DNA from: CAYJPV01 sp964396055
GTDB taxonomy: Bacteria > Acidobacteriota > Vicinamibacteria > Vicinamibacterales > JAKQTR01
Direction: 5' to 3'
DNA length: 40,906 bases
NCBI GenBank assembly: GCA_964396055.1
Contig: CAYNDV010000027.1
Location: forward strand, 1-40,906
In this document: piece by piece, positions 15,301 to 22,474 of the stretch
Layout: the number at the start of each line of letters is the position of its first letter
How positions within the stretch are numbered: position 1 is the first letter of the stretch
The notes under the pieces: model-generated
Database searches by the model: none
What the model was told of the DNA's origin: nothing
The model's input: only the letters and a program-made list of their open reading frames with translations
Translations under genes and position numbers: made by a program

Positions 15301-17100
15301 TGGCGTCTGCAGGCCACGGCGGTCGGCACGGCCACGGTGGGCGGCACGGCCACGGCGCCCACCGATGGGGACGCGCTCGAGTTGTCGTTCCCGGTCATCC
15401 CCTTCGGCCTCAAGCGTGAAACGGGCGCGGCCGGCTCGATTGTCGGCGGTGGCGAGCAGGCGGGCGAACTCACGGTGCCGGCCACGGCCAACCCCGCAGC
15501 CCGCACGATCCGCGTGCAGGTGGCGCCGTCGCTGGCGGGCCCGATGCTGGGCGCCGTCGAGTTCCTCGCCTCCTACCCGTGGGGCTGCACCGAGCAGACG
15601 TTGTCGAGCTTCGTGCCCACGCTGATGGTCAACCGCACGTTGACCGATCTGGAGCTGCCGCCGACCGAAGCCATGAAGAGCCTCGACCGCCAGGTGACCG
15701 AGGGCCTCACGCGGCTCTACGACTACCAGCACGACGACGGCGGGTGGGGCTGGTGGAAGACGGACGAGAACGATCCCTTCATGACCGCCTACGCGGTGTA
15801 CGGGCTGCTCGAGGCGAAGCACGCCGGGTACCGCGTGGACGAGTGGCGCCTGGAGAACGGCGCCCGGCAGCTGAAGAAGCTGTACGCGAAGTACCCGAAG
15901 GCCGTGCCCGAGCTGAAGGCGTACCTGACCTACGTGCTGGTGCTGGCGGAATCACGCGGCATCGATGCCGTTGACTACTCGGACGATCCGAAGTGGGAGC
16001 GGGACCCCGCCCTGGCCGAGGTGTGGGACGCCCGTACGCGCATGACGGCGTACGGGCAGAGCCTGTTGCTGCTGGCGCTCAACGAGCGGAAGGACCCGCG
16101 CGGCGACGAACTGGCGAAGCAACTGCTGGGCAGCGTGCAGCAGAAGGGCGACCTGGCCTGGTGGAGCTCCGAGCGCGACCCCCTGCTCGACGACTGGCAG
16201 GACACCGGCGTGGAAGCCACCGCGATGGCCGTGCGCGCCCTCGCGCCGCGCGATCCGAAGAACCCCGTGCTCGAGCAGGCGGTGCGCTGGATGCTGCTCA
16301 ACCGGACGTTCGGCTACTACTGGGCCAGCACCAAGCAGACGGCCATGGTGCTGTACGGCCTGCTCGACTACATGAAGGCCCGTCACGAGACGGCCGCGGC
16401 GACCGAGGTGGAGGTGTTCGTCAACGGCACGTCCGCCGGCCGGACCACGTTGACCGCGGCGCAGTTGACGGCGCCCGACCCGATCACGTTCTCGGTGCCG
16501 GCGAAGGACGGCGCGAACGCGGTGCGGGTGGTGGCGAAGGGCGCGGGAACGGTGTACTGGGGCGCGCAGGCGGTGTACTTCGACACGCAGGCGGCGGCGG
16601 AGCGGACCGGCTCGCGCAAGCTGGCGCTGCAGCGGCAGTACTTCACGCTGACGCCCGTGACGGTGAAGGGCCGCGTGGTGTACCGCGAGTCGCCGTTTTC
16701 CGGCACCGCCGCGCCCGGCGACCTGCTGCTGGTGCGGCTGACCACGGCCGGCTCGACCGACTGGCGCTACCTGATGATCGAGGACCCGATCCCGGCCGGC
16801 ACCGAGCCCATCCAGCAGGAGCGGTTCTACGAGATGGAGCGCCCGCGGAAGGACATGTGGTGGTGGGGATCGCAGCGCGAGTTCCGGGACGACCGGACCG
16901 TGTTCTTCCTGCAGGAGTTCGACCGCGGCAAGTACGAGTTCCAGTACCTGCTGAAGGTCGTCAGCCCGGGCACGTTCCGGGCCTCGCCGGCGCGCATCGC
17001 CGCGATGTACGTGCCGGAGGGCACCGCGTCGAGCGCCGCGCAGAGCGTGACGGTGGCGCCGCCGACGGCGGCCGCGGGATCGAAGGGAGGCCAGCAGTGA
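12379..17100 (+). CDS. Bacterial alpha-2-macroglobulin with intact thioester
   Basis: A 1573-residue secreted protein. The signal peptide (about 1-26, ending PALAQ) lacks a lipobox cysteine, so it is probably soluble in the periplasm rather than a lipoprotein. Macroglobulin-like beta domains fill the N-terminal part, including YTDKPIYRPGHTVRIKAVLR and later VYRPGASATVSL and TYKPGDTAKLVI. The A2M core has DALTTWRLTARAIT, and the thioester motif GCTEQ places the reactive pair at C1070/Q1073. The alpha-helical thioester domain follows (DDGGWGWWKTDENDPFMTAY). Bacterial A2Ms trap attacking proteases covalently. A Gly/Asp-rich loop near residue 455 is unusual. Context is DUF1175-A2M, YfaT-YfaS-like, but unlike YfaS the thioester is kept. 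Confidence 0.95.
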   Translation: MTRPRTWLGFLVLAVWLAVPLPALAQDEADRQGPAFTLWSSQIYTTDERPAFDLTFVKIDHLDFRVYKVQDPLAFFAGLKDPHQLGSETPVVPQEQTWLERLANWKYERRLAIRQFLRGQVSYDYRVRRREAADQAKVSQRQVLRANTFAQVPLLNAAALVASWREVLPPMRDPDTRRIPLEVKEPGVYVVEAVSAPLKAYTIVIVSDIGLVTKTSPGQILVFAAHRKTGQPQAGCDVQTLVNRQPGATMKTGDDGVALTTFDVERPDSAITLARCGTQVTASDPGSWALDASLRDLVGYVYTDKPIYRPGHTVRIKAVLRWRSGGQLTPFDGQTAEIAITDNNDKVVLRETKPVDTFGSITTSFTVPAGAALGYYSVTVASGETKSSGSFEVQEYRKPEFEVVVTPTERFVVQGSSATVTVNAKYYFGQPVARGAVTYVVHRQGYYSPWRWGDADDEEGGGGYFWGGEQASEQTAELDADGNVTLTVPLEADENGHDYSVRIEARVTDASSREVSGNTVVHAPFGAFMVNASPERYVYRPGASATVSLKTLDYQGVARASVSVTVALERLEYPEGRWNDPTITQVAQGTVQTDQEGRASWSATLPKDGGTYRFRAVARDAGRDLQDTASLWVTGYADADEENTYVELVADQKTYKPGDTAKLVIRGAKASAPVLVTKEGQSVSYYRVVTLTGDEPLEVPIAEADLGDTYANVAFLKDDRLFRGEKRLKVPAVARQLNVAVTAEQAVYKPRQSGRFTLAVTDAAGAPVKAQLSVGVIDEAVYGVKPDATPDALRFFYRLNYSRVYTDFSRDYSFVGYAGTQQLLLAQRRKPLTLADFKADKPTRPQVRKDFPDAIFWKADVVTDAAGKATVEVPYPDALTTWRLTARAITADTKVGAGITRTLTTKDLILRVVTPRFLTEGDTLDLPYIVHNYLPGEQAVSLSGTVAGLTPAADGGLASPITVTVPQNGEHRTDWRLQATAVGTATVGGTATAPTDGDALELSFPVIPFGLKRETGAAGSIVGGGEQAGELTVPATANPAARTIRVQVAPSLAGPMLGAVEFLASYPWGCTEQTLSSFVPTLMVNRTLTDLELPPTEAMKSLDRQVTEGLTRLYDYQHDDGGWGWWKTDENDPFMTAYAVYGLLEAKHAGYRVDEWRLENGARQLKKLYAKYPKAVPELKAYLTYVLVLAESRGIDAVDYSDDPKWERDPALAEVWDARTRMTAYGQSLLLLALNERKDPRGDELAKQLLGSVQQKGDLAWWSSERDPLLDDWQDTGVEATAMAVRALAPRDPKNPVLEQAVRWMLLNRTFGYYWASTKQTAMVLYGLLDYMKARHETAAATEVEVFVNGTSAGRTTLTAAQLTAPDPITFSVPAKDGANAVRVVAKGAGTVYWGAQAVYFDTQAAAERTGSRKLALQRQYFTLTPVTVKGRVVYRESPFSGTAAPGDLLLVRLTTAGSTDWRYLMIEDPIPAGTEPIQQERFYEMERPRKDMWWWGSQREFRDDRTVFFLQEFDRGKYEFQYLLKVVSPGTFRASPARIAAMYVPEGTASSAAQSVTVAPPTAAAGSKGGQQ

Positions 17101-17885
17101 GCACGAAGGGCATCGCCATCACCGGGTGGCTCGTCATGGGCCACGCGATTCTGGGCGGGCTGTACTGGCTCCTGCTCCAGATCCCAGAGTCCAACGTCCT
17201 GATGCTGACGGCGTCGGCCGTGACGGCAGCCATGATCCTCATCGGCACGGGCATCGTCTCGGGCACGGGACTGGCGTGGTGGCCCGGTTCGGGCTTCGGC
17301 GCGGCAGCGGGCGCCGGCGTCCGGCGCGCGGCGTGGGTGGTGCCCGCCCTCGCCGTGTTCGGCCTGTTCTGGTTCATCACCAGCGTCATCACGGCCCGGC
17401 ACGCCGGGCATGCGACCGAAGTGGACGCCTGGTTCCTGGCAACGTTCGGCTGGACCGACGTGTCGTGGTTCCACACGGCCTTCGCATGGGTGTTGTGGTT
17501 CATCCGGTACGTCGTCGGTGCGGGGCTCGCGCTGGCGCTGCTGGCCGCCGCCGTTCACGGCGGCGCCCGCGCGGTGATCGGCTTACGCTGGATCCCCCGC
17601 GCGTTCCACTGGCAGACGGTGCTGGTCACGACGTTCGCGTGGCTGATCGGCGTCTACCTGCCGTGGCAGTTCGTGGTGCCGTGGCGGCCCGCGTCCCTGC
17701 CGGCCTCGTGGGTGCAGCCGGCCTTCGCGGCCCTCAAGCTGGGCCTGGTCTTCGTCCTGATGAACGCCGCATGGGCGATCGTGCTCAGGCGGGCGGCGGG
17801 GCAGGCGGGGCCGGCGGTGCCGGCACCGGCGCCGGCTGCGGCCATGGGCGATGCCGCCAATCTCCGTGCCAGTACGCCCGTCTGA
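17097..17885 (+). CDS. Polytopic membrane protein of unknown function (A2M operon)
   Basis: The 262-residue protein starts at GTG 17097, overlapping the A2M stop by 4 nt, with GGGAGG 6 nt upstream. About six hydrophobic helices are visible (roughly 7-24, 33-52, 75-95, 122-150, 172-190, 208-228), with a Pro/Ala-rich cytoplasmic tail (230-262). Trp and aromatic residues are abundant at helix ends. I do not recognise a family. Coupling to A2M suggests an envelope role or an inner-membrane partner. Confidence 0.75.
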   Translation: MSTKGIAITGWLVMGHAILGGLYWLLLQIPESNVLMLTASAVTAAMILIGTGIVSGTGLAWWPGSGFGAAAGAGVRRAAWVVPALAVFGLFWFITSVITARHAGHATEVDAWFLATFGWTDVSWFHTAFAWVLWFIRYVVGAGLALALLAAAVHGGARAVIGLRWIPRAFHWQTVLVTTFAWLIGVYLPWQFVVPWRPASLPASWVQPAFAALKLGLVFVLMNAAWAIVLRRAAGQAGPAVPAPAPAAAMGDAANLRASTPV

Positions 17886-17909
17886 TTGCACACTGATTTT
17901 CGTGTGCAA
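17886..17909 (+). promoter_or_regulatory. 24-bp palindromic operator-like site upstream of peptide/radical SAM genes
   Basis: TTGCACAC (17886-17893) and GTGTGCAA (17902-17909) form a perfect 8-bp inverted repeat with an 8-bp spacer containing TGATTTTC. Length, outer arms and TGAT core match the site at 5780-5803 (18 of 24 bases identical). It starts right after the stop of the A2M-operon membrane protein, so a terminator role was considered; there is no T tract and the stem is AT-containing and short, so an operator is favoured. Confidence 0.5.
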
Positions 17910-17926
17910 CTGATCGTCGCTTTGCC

Positions 17927-17955
17927 TTGACACCCCTTTCGGGCGGGTCGATCCT
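17927..17955 (+). promoter_or_regulatory. Weak promoter candidate for the peptide/radical SAM pair
   Basis: A perfect -35 TTGACA (17927-17932) is followed after 17 bp by GATCCT (17950-17955), which matches the -10 consensus at only 3/6. It lies 17 bp downstream of the operator-like palindrome and about 105 bp before the 18061 start. The rest of 17956-18046 shows no gene. Confidence 0.35.
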
Positions 17956-18060
17956 CGACGTGTATCCGGCCATCCGCACCAGGCGATCCAGCAGAGCTGC
18001 GCCCCCTCGTCGGTCGTGCTCCCCCCGTCGTTGTCCCGTCACGCGCAAGGAGGTTGACAG

Positions 18061-18288
18061 ATGGCGAAGAAGCTGCGGACGACGTCGCCGGCACGCATCA
18101 ACGCGGTGCCACTGCCGGAGATCCGGATCCCGGACTACCTGGCCAAGGAGTTCGGAGCGGACCTCCGGGTGGTGATCCGCCACCCCTGGGTCACGGGGAT
18201 TCCCGTGCCCGAGCGGCTCATTCCGCGCGACCTGCGCGCGGTGATCGGCAAGGAGTTCGAGGTCATCCTCACGCCGCGGATGCGCTGA
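18061..18288 (+). CDS. 75-residue basic peptide, candidate radical SAM substrate
   Basis: A short protein preceded by an ideal ribosome site (AAGGAGG, 7 nt spacing), the strongest in the window, implying high expression. It contains no cysteine, one Trp (W43 in HPWVTGIPVP) and one Tyr (Y26 in RIPDYLAKE). Proline motifs (VPLP, RIPD, IPVPE, LIPRD) recur through it. It ends LTPRMR. No known family recognised. It sits 79 nt before a radical SAM/SPASM enzyme on the same strand with a hairpin between them, the layout of many RiPP precursor/enzyme pairs. It lacks a double-Gly leader site, so a non-substrate accessory (for example a RRE-like or carrier protein) is also possible. Confidence 0.75.
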   Translation: MAKKLRTTSPARINAVPLPEIRIPDYLAKEFGADLRVVIRHPWVTGIPVPERLIPRDLRAVIGKEFEVILTPRMR

Positions 18289-18304
18289 CCCTCGCGCGAC
18301 GCGT

Positions 18305-18337
18305 GCCCTGCGGCCCGCCCAGGGGCGCCCGCAGGGC
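18305..18337 (+). terminator. Hairpin between peptide and radical SAM gene (attenuator candidate)
   Basis: GCCCTGCGG (18305-18313) pairs with CCGCAGGGC (18329-18337) around a 15-nt GC-rich loop. There is no T tract, so partial termination or mRNA processing is more likely than full termination. In precursor/enzyme operons such a hairpin keeps the enzyme transcript below that of the peptide. Confidence 0.5.
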
Positions 18338-18367
18338 CGCTTCCACCCGCCTGCGCCGGAGGAAGCC

Positions 18368-19432
18368 ATGGCCGACGACAGTCTGAGCGAGATGCCCTTC
18401 CTGCGAAACCTGGGCTTCGTGATCACCTACCGGTGCCAGGTCGCCTGCCCGCACTGTATCGTCTGCGCGGGGCCGGACCGGACCGAGGCGATGACCGACG
18501 CGGATCTCGATCGCTACGTCGACGAAGCCGCCTCGTACCGCGATCGCTACGTCAAGGTGCTCGCCCTGACCGGCGGCGAGCCGTTCATCGATCTGCCGCG
18601 CCTGCGGCGCACCTGCGCCCGGGCAGCGCGCCACGGGCTGCTCGTGTCGGTGGTCACCAATGCGCACTGGGCCGCCAGCCGGGACGCGGCGCTGCACGTG
18701 CTCTGCTCCGTGCCGGGCATCCACATGATGGCCGTGAGCACCGATCTGTACCACCAGCGGGGCATCCCCCTGGCCCGGGTGGTTCATGCCGTCGACGCCG
18801 CACGCGAGTTGCTGATCCCCTTCAACGTCGTCGTCTGCACGGAGAACGAGAGCGATCCGTCGTACCTCGAGATGCGCAGGCGTCTCGAGGAGGTCGTGGA
18901 ACCGGATCACATCATGACCGCCATCACGTTCCCGGTGGGACGCGCCGCCGAGCGCCTGGGAACGGGGCGATACGAACGGGTGCACACCCCGCCGCAGGCC
19001 GCGTGCTCGGCCGGCAGTTCACCCATGGTCTTTCCCGACGGGCGGGTCGAGGCCTGCATCGGTCCCGTGATCGACCTGCCGGGGCCGCACCCGCTCCGCC
19101 TGGGGAACCTGCACGACGAACCGCTCGCCGGTATCCTCGACCGGGCGCAGGACAACGTGGTCCTGCACACCATCCGCATCTGGGGACCGCGCAAACTGAT
19201 CGAGTTGGCCGTTCAGGCAGGCCTGAGTGACGCCCTGCCCTCGAACTACATCAAGGACAGCGTGTGCTGCGCCTGTCTCGCGTTGATGGGCAACCCGCGG
19301 CTCCGGGGCTTCCTGACGACGCTGGCGGGCGACCCGGCCTTCCGCGAGAAGGTCGCGTACGCGAGGGTGCACTACCTGCACGAGCGCGAGATGGCCGATC
19401 GGCTGGGCCTGGGCGCACGCGCGACCGCGTAG
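18368..19432 (+). CDS. Radical SAM enzyme with SPASM/twitch-like C-terminus
   Basis: The 354-residue protein has the radical SAM cluster motif C23xxxC27xxC30 (YRCQVACPHC) with an extra C33, and the SAM-binding GGEP at 69-72. The C-terminal part has C213, C230 (CSAGSSPMVFPDGRVEAC) and a C300-C301-x-C303 cluster, a pattern like SPASM or twitch domains that hold auxiliary Fe-S clusters. Enzymes of this type modify peptides (thioether, C-C crosslinks, epimers) or mature proteins. GGAGGA precedes the ATG. The preceding 75-residue peptide is the likeliest substrate; this is inferred from order only. No transporter or protease gene is adjacent on this strand. Confidence 0.9.
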   Translation: MADDSLSEMPFLRNLGFVITYRCQVACPHCIVCAGPDRTEAMTDADLDRYVDEAASYRDRYVKVLALTGGEPFIDLPRLRRTCARAARHGLLVSVVTNAHWAASRDAALHVLCSVPGIHMMAVSTDLYHQRGIPLARVVHAVDAARELLIPFNVVVCTENESDPSYLEMRRRLEEVVEPDHIMTAITFPVGRAAERLGTGRYERVHTPPQAACSAGSSPMVFPDGRVEACIGPVIDLPGPHPLRLGNLHDEPLAGILDRAQDNVVLHTIRIWGPRKLIELAVQAGLSDALPSNYIKDSVCCACLALMGNPRLRGFLTTLAGDPAFREKVAYARVHYLHEREMADRLGLGARATA

Positions 19433-19438
19433 CCTCGC

Positions 19439-21697
19439 TCAGCGGCCCAGCTCCCGCCAGGGCGTTCCCGCCGCCAGCGCGCGCGCCACGCAGCGGCCCG
19501 CGGCGGCGTACGCGAGACGCCACGCGTCGGGGCTGGCGGCGTCGCGTAGGTCGGCGTCGGCCGGGCAGGGCCCGTCCGTGATCGGCCCCGACGGCGACTC
19601 CCCCGCCATGACCTGCGCGAGGCCCTCGCGCGCCCAGAGCGGCCGGCCTGCGAGCGATGCCTCGGTGAGCACGTGCGTCAGTTCGTGGCGAATCGACGCC
19701 TCGAGCACGCCGCGCCTGCCGAGGACATCCGCGGGAAGCAGGTCGATCACGGGCCCCCTCGTGCGGGCCGCCGTCCACCACGGCAGTCCGGTGGCCCGGG
19801 TGTAACTCTCCACGGTCGGATGGAAGCGGAGGTCGACGGCGGCCGGAGCGGCGGCGTCGAGCTTCGCGGCCAGATCCGTCAGCGCCGACACGGCCAGGCT
19901 CCGGATGGCGGGCAACTGCTCACGGTCAGACTCCGGCAGCATGACGCGCACGGCCGTCGCAGGCGCGAGGGTGGTGACCGCGAGTCCCGGGAAGTAGGCG
20001 GCCAGGATTGTCGCGGCCGATGCGCCGGCGGCGGCCCTCACGCCCGCGCCCCGGACACAGAGTCCCACGCCATGTCCCAGGCCCGTGCCGGTCAGGCGGT
20101 ACCCGGCGGCGGTCCTGCGGATCTCGAACCGCGTGCTCTTCGCCAACTGCCACCCGAGGAGGCGGCCGGTCGTCGCCCGGAAGACGGTCCCCGCCACCGT
20201 GTCGGGCACCATCCCGTCGGCCTGCAGGCGATCGGCCCGTCCCGATGACGTCCGTGCCACGACACGCAGTCCCTCCACCCGCCCGCCGCGCAGCCCGGCA
20301 GCCTGGAGGACCTGCCGGACCTGCACCTCGCGGAGGTCCGCCGTCCAGCCCGGCAAGCCGGCACAGAACGGATCGGGCTGCGCCGGCAGCCACGCAGGGT
20401 CCGTCGCGCCAGCCCAGACCTGCGACGGCCGCTCCGTGTGTCCGCCGCACCAGGCGGACCAGTAGACGTCCGCGGGCTTGCCGTCGTGCGTGAGGATGCG
20501 GTCGGCGGTGGATGCGGCCGCCGCGCGCGACGCGCTGGTCGCGGCGCGCAGGGAGAGGCAGTGCGTGAGGTCGCAGAGATCGAAGCCCTCCCGCTCATGC
20601 CGGCCGCGGTTCACGACGGCAAAGGTGCGCACGGCGATGGCCAGAGCCTGGGCGGCGGCCGGCGCGGAGGCCGGCTCACCCTCGCCCGCGATCCCCTGTG
20701 CCACGTAGTCTTCGATCGCCACGGTGGACACGTCGTAGCGACCGGACGGGCGGAAGCGGCCGACGCGGACGAAGCCTCCCGCCGGGCTGGACGCGGCTGA
20801 GCTGACAGGGTCCTTCACATCCGGCCTGCGGATGCCGGCGTCCGATGGAGGTGGCGCCGACTCGGCCCTGCCGCGCCGCGGCACGCCGTGGCGCACGAGC
20901 ACGTCGGCCGCCAGCGCCGCCGCCTGGGCGCCCGTGCCACCCGGCGCCACGACAACGATCGCGTGCGTGGGCAGGTCGGTGTTCACGACGGCCGCCACAA
21001 TGCCGTGGTAGCCGCCGCCGGGCATGGGGGCCGTGCCGGTCTTCGCCAGCCCGCTGAAACCGGCCCTCGCCAGCGCGTCCGCCGTACCCGTGCGGGCCGC
21101 GCCTTCGAACCCCAGTCGCAGCACACGACGGGTTTCGTCGGCCAGCGTGATGCGCGTCGGCCCGACGTCGGCCATCCGGCAGAAGGCGTCGAGCAGTTCA
21201 CGCGGCGTCGCGCCAACGCCATCGAGGCCCAGTGCCGCTCGTACCGTCGACGCCGCGGGGGCCGACGGACGCAGGCCCGCCCGCACGAGCATGTCATCGA
21301 GGGCCGTCCGTGGCAGTCGCGACGCCAGGGTGGCGAAATAGACGTTACAGGAGTGCGCGAGGGCCTCGACCGGATCGAGGGCCCGGTGAAAGTCGGGATG
21401 CACGCACGTCAGGGGCCGGCCGTCGACGTCGATCGTGCGCCGGCACAGGATGCGCGTCTGGCTGTTGGCCACGCCGTGTTCGAGCGCCGCGGCCAGGGTC
21501 ACCGCCTTCATCAGCGACCCCGGCGCCAGCCGGGCCCCCAGCACGTCGGGGCGGGATTCGGCCACCACCCGCATCGACGGCAGTGCCACGAGCCGGAAGG
21601 CGGGCCCCGTCGTGCCCGTCTGCGCGGTCGGCTGCGCCGCACCCGGCAGGGTGAGACACGCAACCACCACGGCCGCCGACAGCAGGCGCAGGCTCAC
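19439..21697 (-). CDS. Three-part cell-wall protein: transpeptidase-like + SpoIID/LytB + HExxH peptidase-like
   Basis: A 752-residue secreted protein (GTG start, hydrophobic signal 3-21, GAAQP). Residues 30-270 look like a class-B PBP transpeptidase core with S61-LM-K64, S116-C-N118 and K219-T-G221-TA in the right order and spacing. Residues 320-575 are a SpoIID/LytB domain: IEDYVAQGIAGEGEP, TFAVVN, WCGGHTE (417-422) and GTGLGHGVGL. SpoIID is a lytic transglycosylase/amidase enhancer. The last 180 residues carry H671ELTH675 and E691 in LWAREGLAQ, a gluzincin (peptidase MA-like) pattern. The region 272-310 is a Pro/Ser linker. Such a fusion would pair wall crosslinking or binding with wall cleavage. 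Whether each active site works is untested. Confidence 0.88.
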   Translation of the reverse strand: MSLRLLSAAVVVACLTLPGAAQPTAQTGTTGPAFRLVALPSMRVVAESRPDVLGARLAPGSLMKAVTLAAALEHGVANSQTRILCRRTIDVDGRPLTCVHPDFHRALDPVEALAHSCNVYFATLASRLPRTALDDMLVRAGLRPSAPAASTVRAALGLDGVGATPRELLDAFCRMADVGPTRITLADETRRVLRLGFEGAARTGTADALARAGFSGLAKTGTAPMPGGGYHGIVAAVVNTDLPTHAIVVVAPGGTGAQAAALAADVLVRHGVPRRGRAESAPPPSDAGIRRPDVKDPVSSAASSPAGGFVRVGRFRPSGRYDVSTVAIEDYVAQGIAGEGEPASAPAAAQALAIAVRTFAVVNRGRHEREGFDLCDLTHCLSLRAATSASRAAAASTADRILTHDGKPADVYWSAWCGGHTERPSQVWAGATDPAWLPAQPDPFCAGLPGWTADLREVQVRQVLQAAGLRGGRVEGLRVVARTSSGRADRLQADGMVPDTVAGTVFRATTGRLLGWQLAKSTRFEIRRTAAGYRLTGTGLGHGVGLCVRGAGVRAAAGASAATILAAYFPGLAVTTLAPATAVRVMLPESDREQLPAIRSLAVSALTDLAAKLDAAAPAAVDLRFHPTVESYTRATGLPWWTAARTRGPVIDLLPADVLGRRGVLEASIRHELTHVLTEASLAGRPLWAREGLAQVMAGESPSGPITDGPCPADADLRDAASPDAWRLAYAAAGRCVARALAAGTPWRELGR

Positions 21698-21730
21698 CCG
21701 CCCAGCATACCGCGTTGCCCCCGCGCCCAG

Positions 21731-21795
21731 AATCAATCCCGGATTGATTTATGCATTCATGCAACCGCGCTGCATAAATCAATCCGGGATTGATT
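21731..21795 (-). repeat. Palindromic hairpin element, copy 2
   Basis: AATCAATCCCGGATTGATT (21731-21749) and its inverse (21777-21795) extend inward by TATGCA to give perfect 25-bp arms around a 15-nt loop. The TAA stop codon of the alpha/beta hydrolase (21794-21796) is formed at its outer edge, as in copy 1. It lies in the 96-nt gap between the hydrolase and the next leftward gene. Arm sequence is the same as copy 1 but the loop differs, so the arm is the conserved part. Confidence 0.82.
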
Positions 21796-22474
21796 ACGCG
21801 GACGCCAGCCCCAGGAACGCGCCCGTCTCCCGGACGATGAGGTCGATGTTCTGCATGAGCAGGTGGTCGTCGTCCAGCATCCGGAGCGCGGCATGGGGTT
21901 GCGACGAGGCGTAGCGCTCCACCATCGCCGGGTCCACGGCCGCATCTGAACGGCCCTGGAAGATGAGCGCGGGCACCGGCAGCCGCTCACGCAGGGCGTC
22001 GTACTGCTGGGCGTCCTCGTACAGGCCGAAGTGCACCTGTCGCGGCGCGTTGTCGCCCCAGTGGAATACCTCGAGCCAGCCCGTCGCCCGCCAGCGCTCG
22101 ACGCCTTCGGCGTCGATCGTGCCGTAACTCGACCGGCCGAACTCGAGGGCCGGCGCCAGCAGAACGAGGCGGTCGATCGGCCACGGCAGCGCTTCGCCCG
22201 CCGCGCGCCGCCGCGCCTGGCGCACGGCGGCGTGAAACGCGACGAACCCGCCCAGGCTCGATCCGACCAGCGCCACGGGCCCCGGGGACCGCGTGGCGAG
22301 ATCGGACTCGAGCTGCGAAAGCATCCGGGTCGCGGTCAGCGTCGCGAAGTCGGGCTGGTTGAAGTCGGGCGCCAGCACCTCGACGCCAGCCGGCGCGAAC
22401 GCCTCCCCGAACCGTTTCGACTTGTTGGACGGCACCGCCGCCGCGAATCCGTGGATGTAGTAGAGGTGCCGCAC
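21794..22474 (-). CDS. YqiA/YcfP-like alpha/beta hydrolase
   Basis: From GTG 22474 the 226-residue protein reads MRHLYYIHGFAAA, the oxyanion-side strand/HG motif of alpha/beta hydrolases. The nucleophile elbow is G71-S-S73-L-G75-G in ALVGSSLGGFVAF. Late FQGRSDAAVDP and DDDHLLMQN supply the expected Asp and His. The short size and early SNKSKRFG match the YqiA/YcfP esterase group. The start overlaps the stop of the BNR protein by one base (TAGTG), so it is coupled to it. Substrate unknown. Its stop codon is built into the palindromic element. Confidence 0.85.
   Translation of the reverse strand: MRHLYYIHGFAAAVPSNKSKRFGEAFAPAGVEVLAPDFNQPDFATLTATRMLSQLESDLATRSPGPVALVGSSLGGFVAFHAAVRQARRRAAGEALPWPIDRLVLLAPALEFGRSSYGTIDAEGVERWRATGWLEVFHWGDNAPRQVHFGLYEDAQQYDALRERLPVPALIFQGRSDAAVDPAMVERYASSQPHAALRMLDDDHLLMQNIDLIVRETGAFLGLASA

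Noticed and set aside
12178..15822. Long leftward frame opposite the alpha-2-macroglobulin
   Set aside because: Same explanation; the forward frame has a signal peptide, the thioester motif and A2M domains.
17886..17909. Intrinsic terminator after the A2M operon
   Set aside because: The 8-bp stem has a T-poor tail, and the match to the 5780 palindrome favours an operator; not fully excluded.
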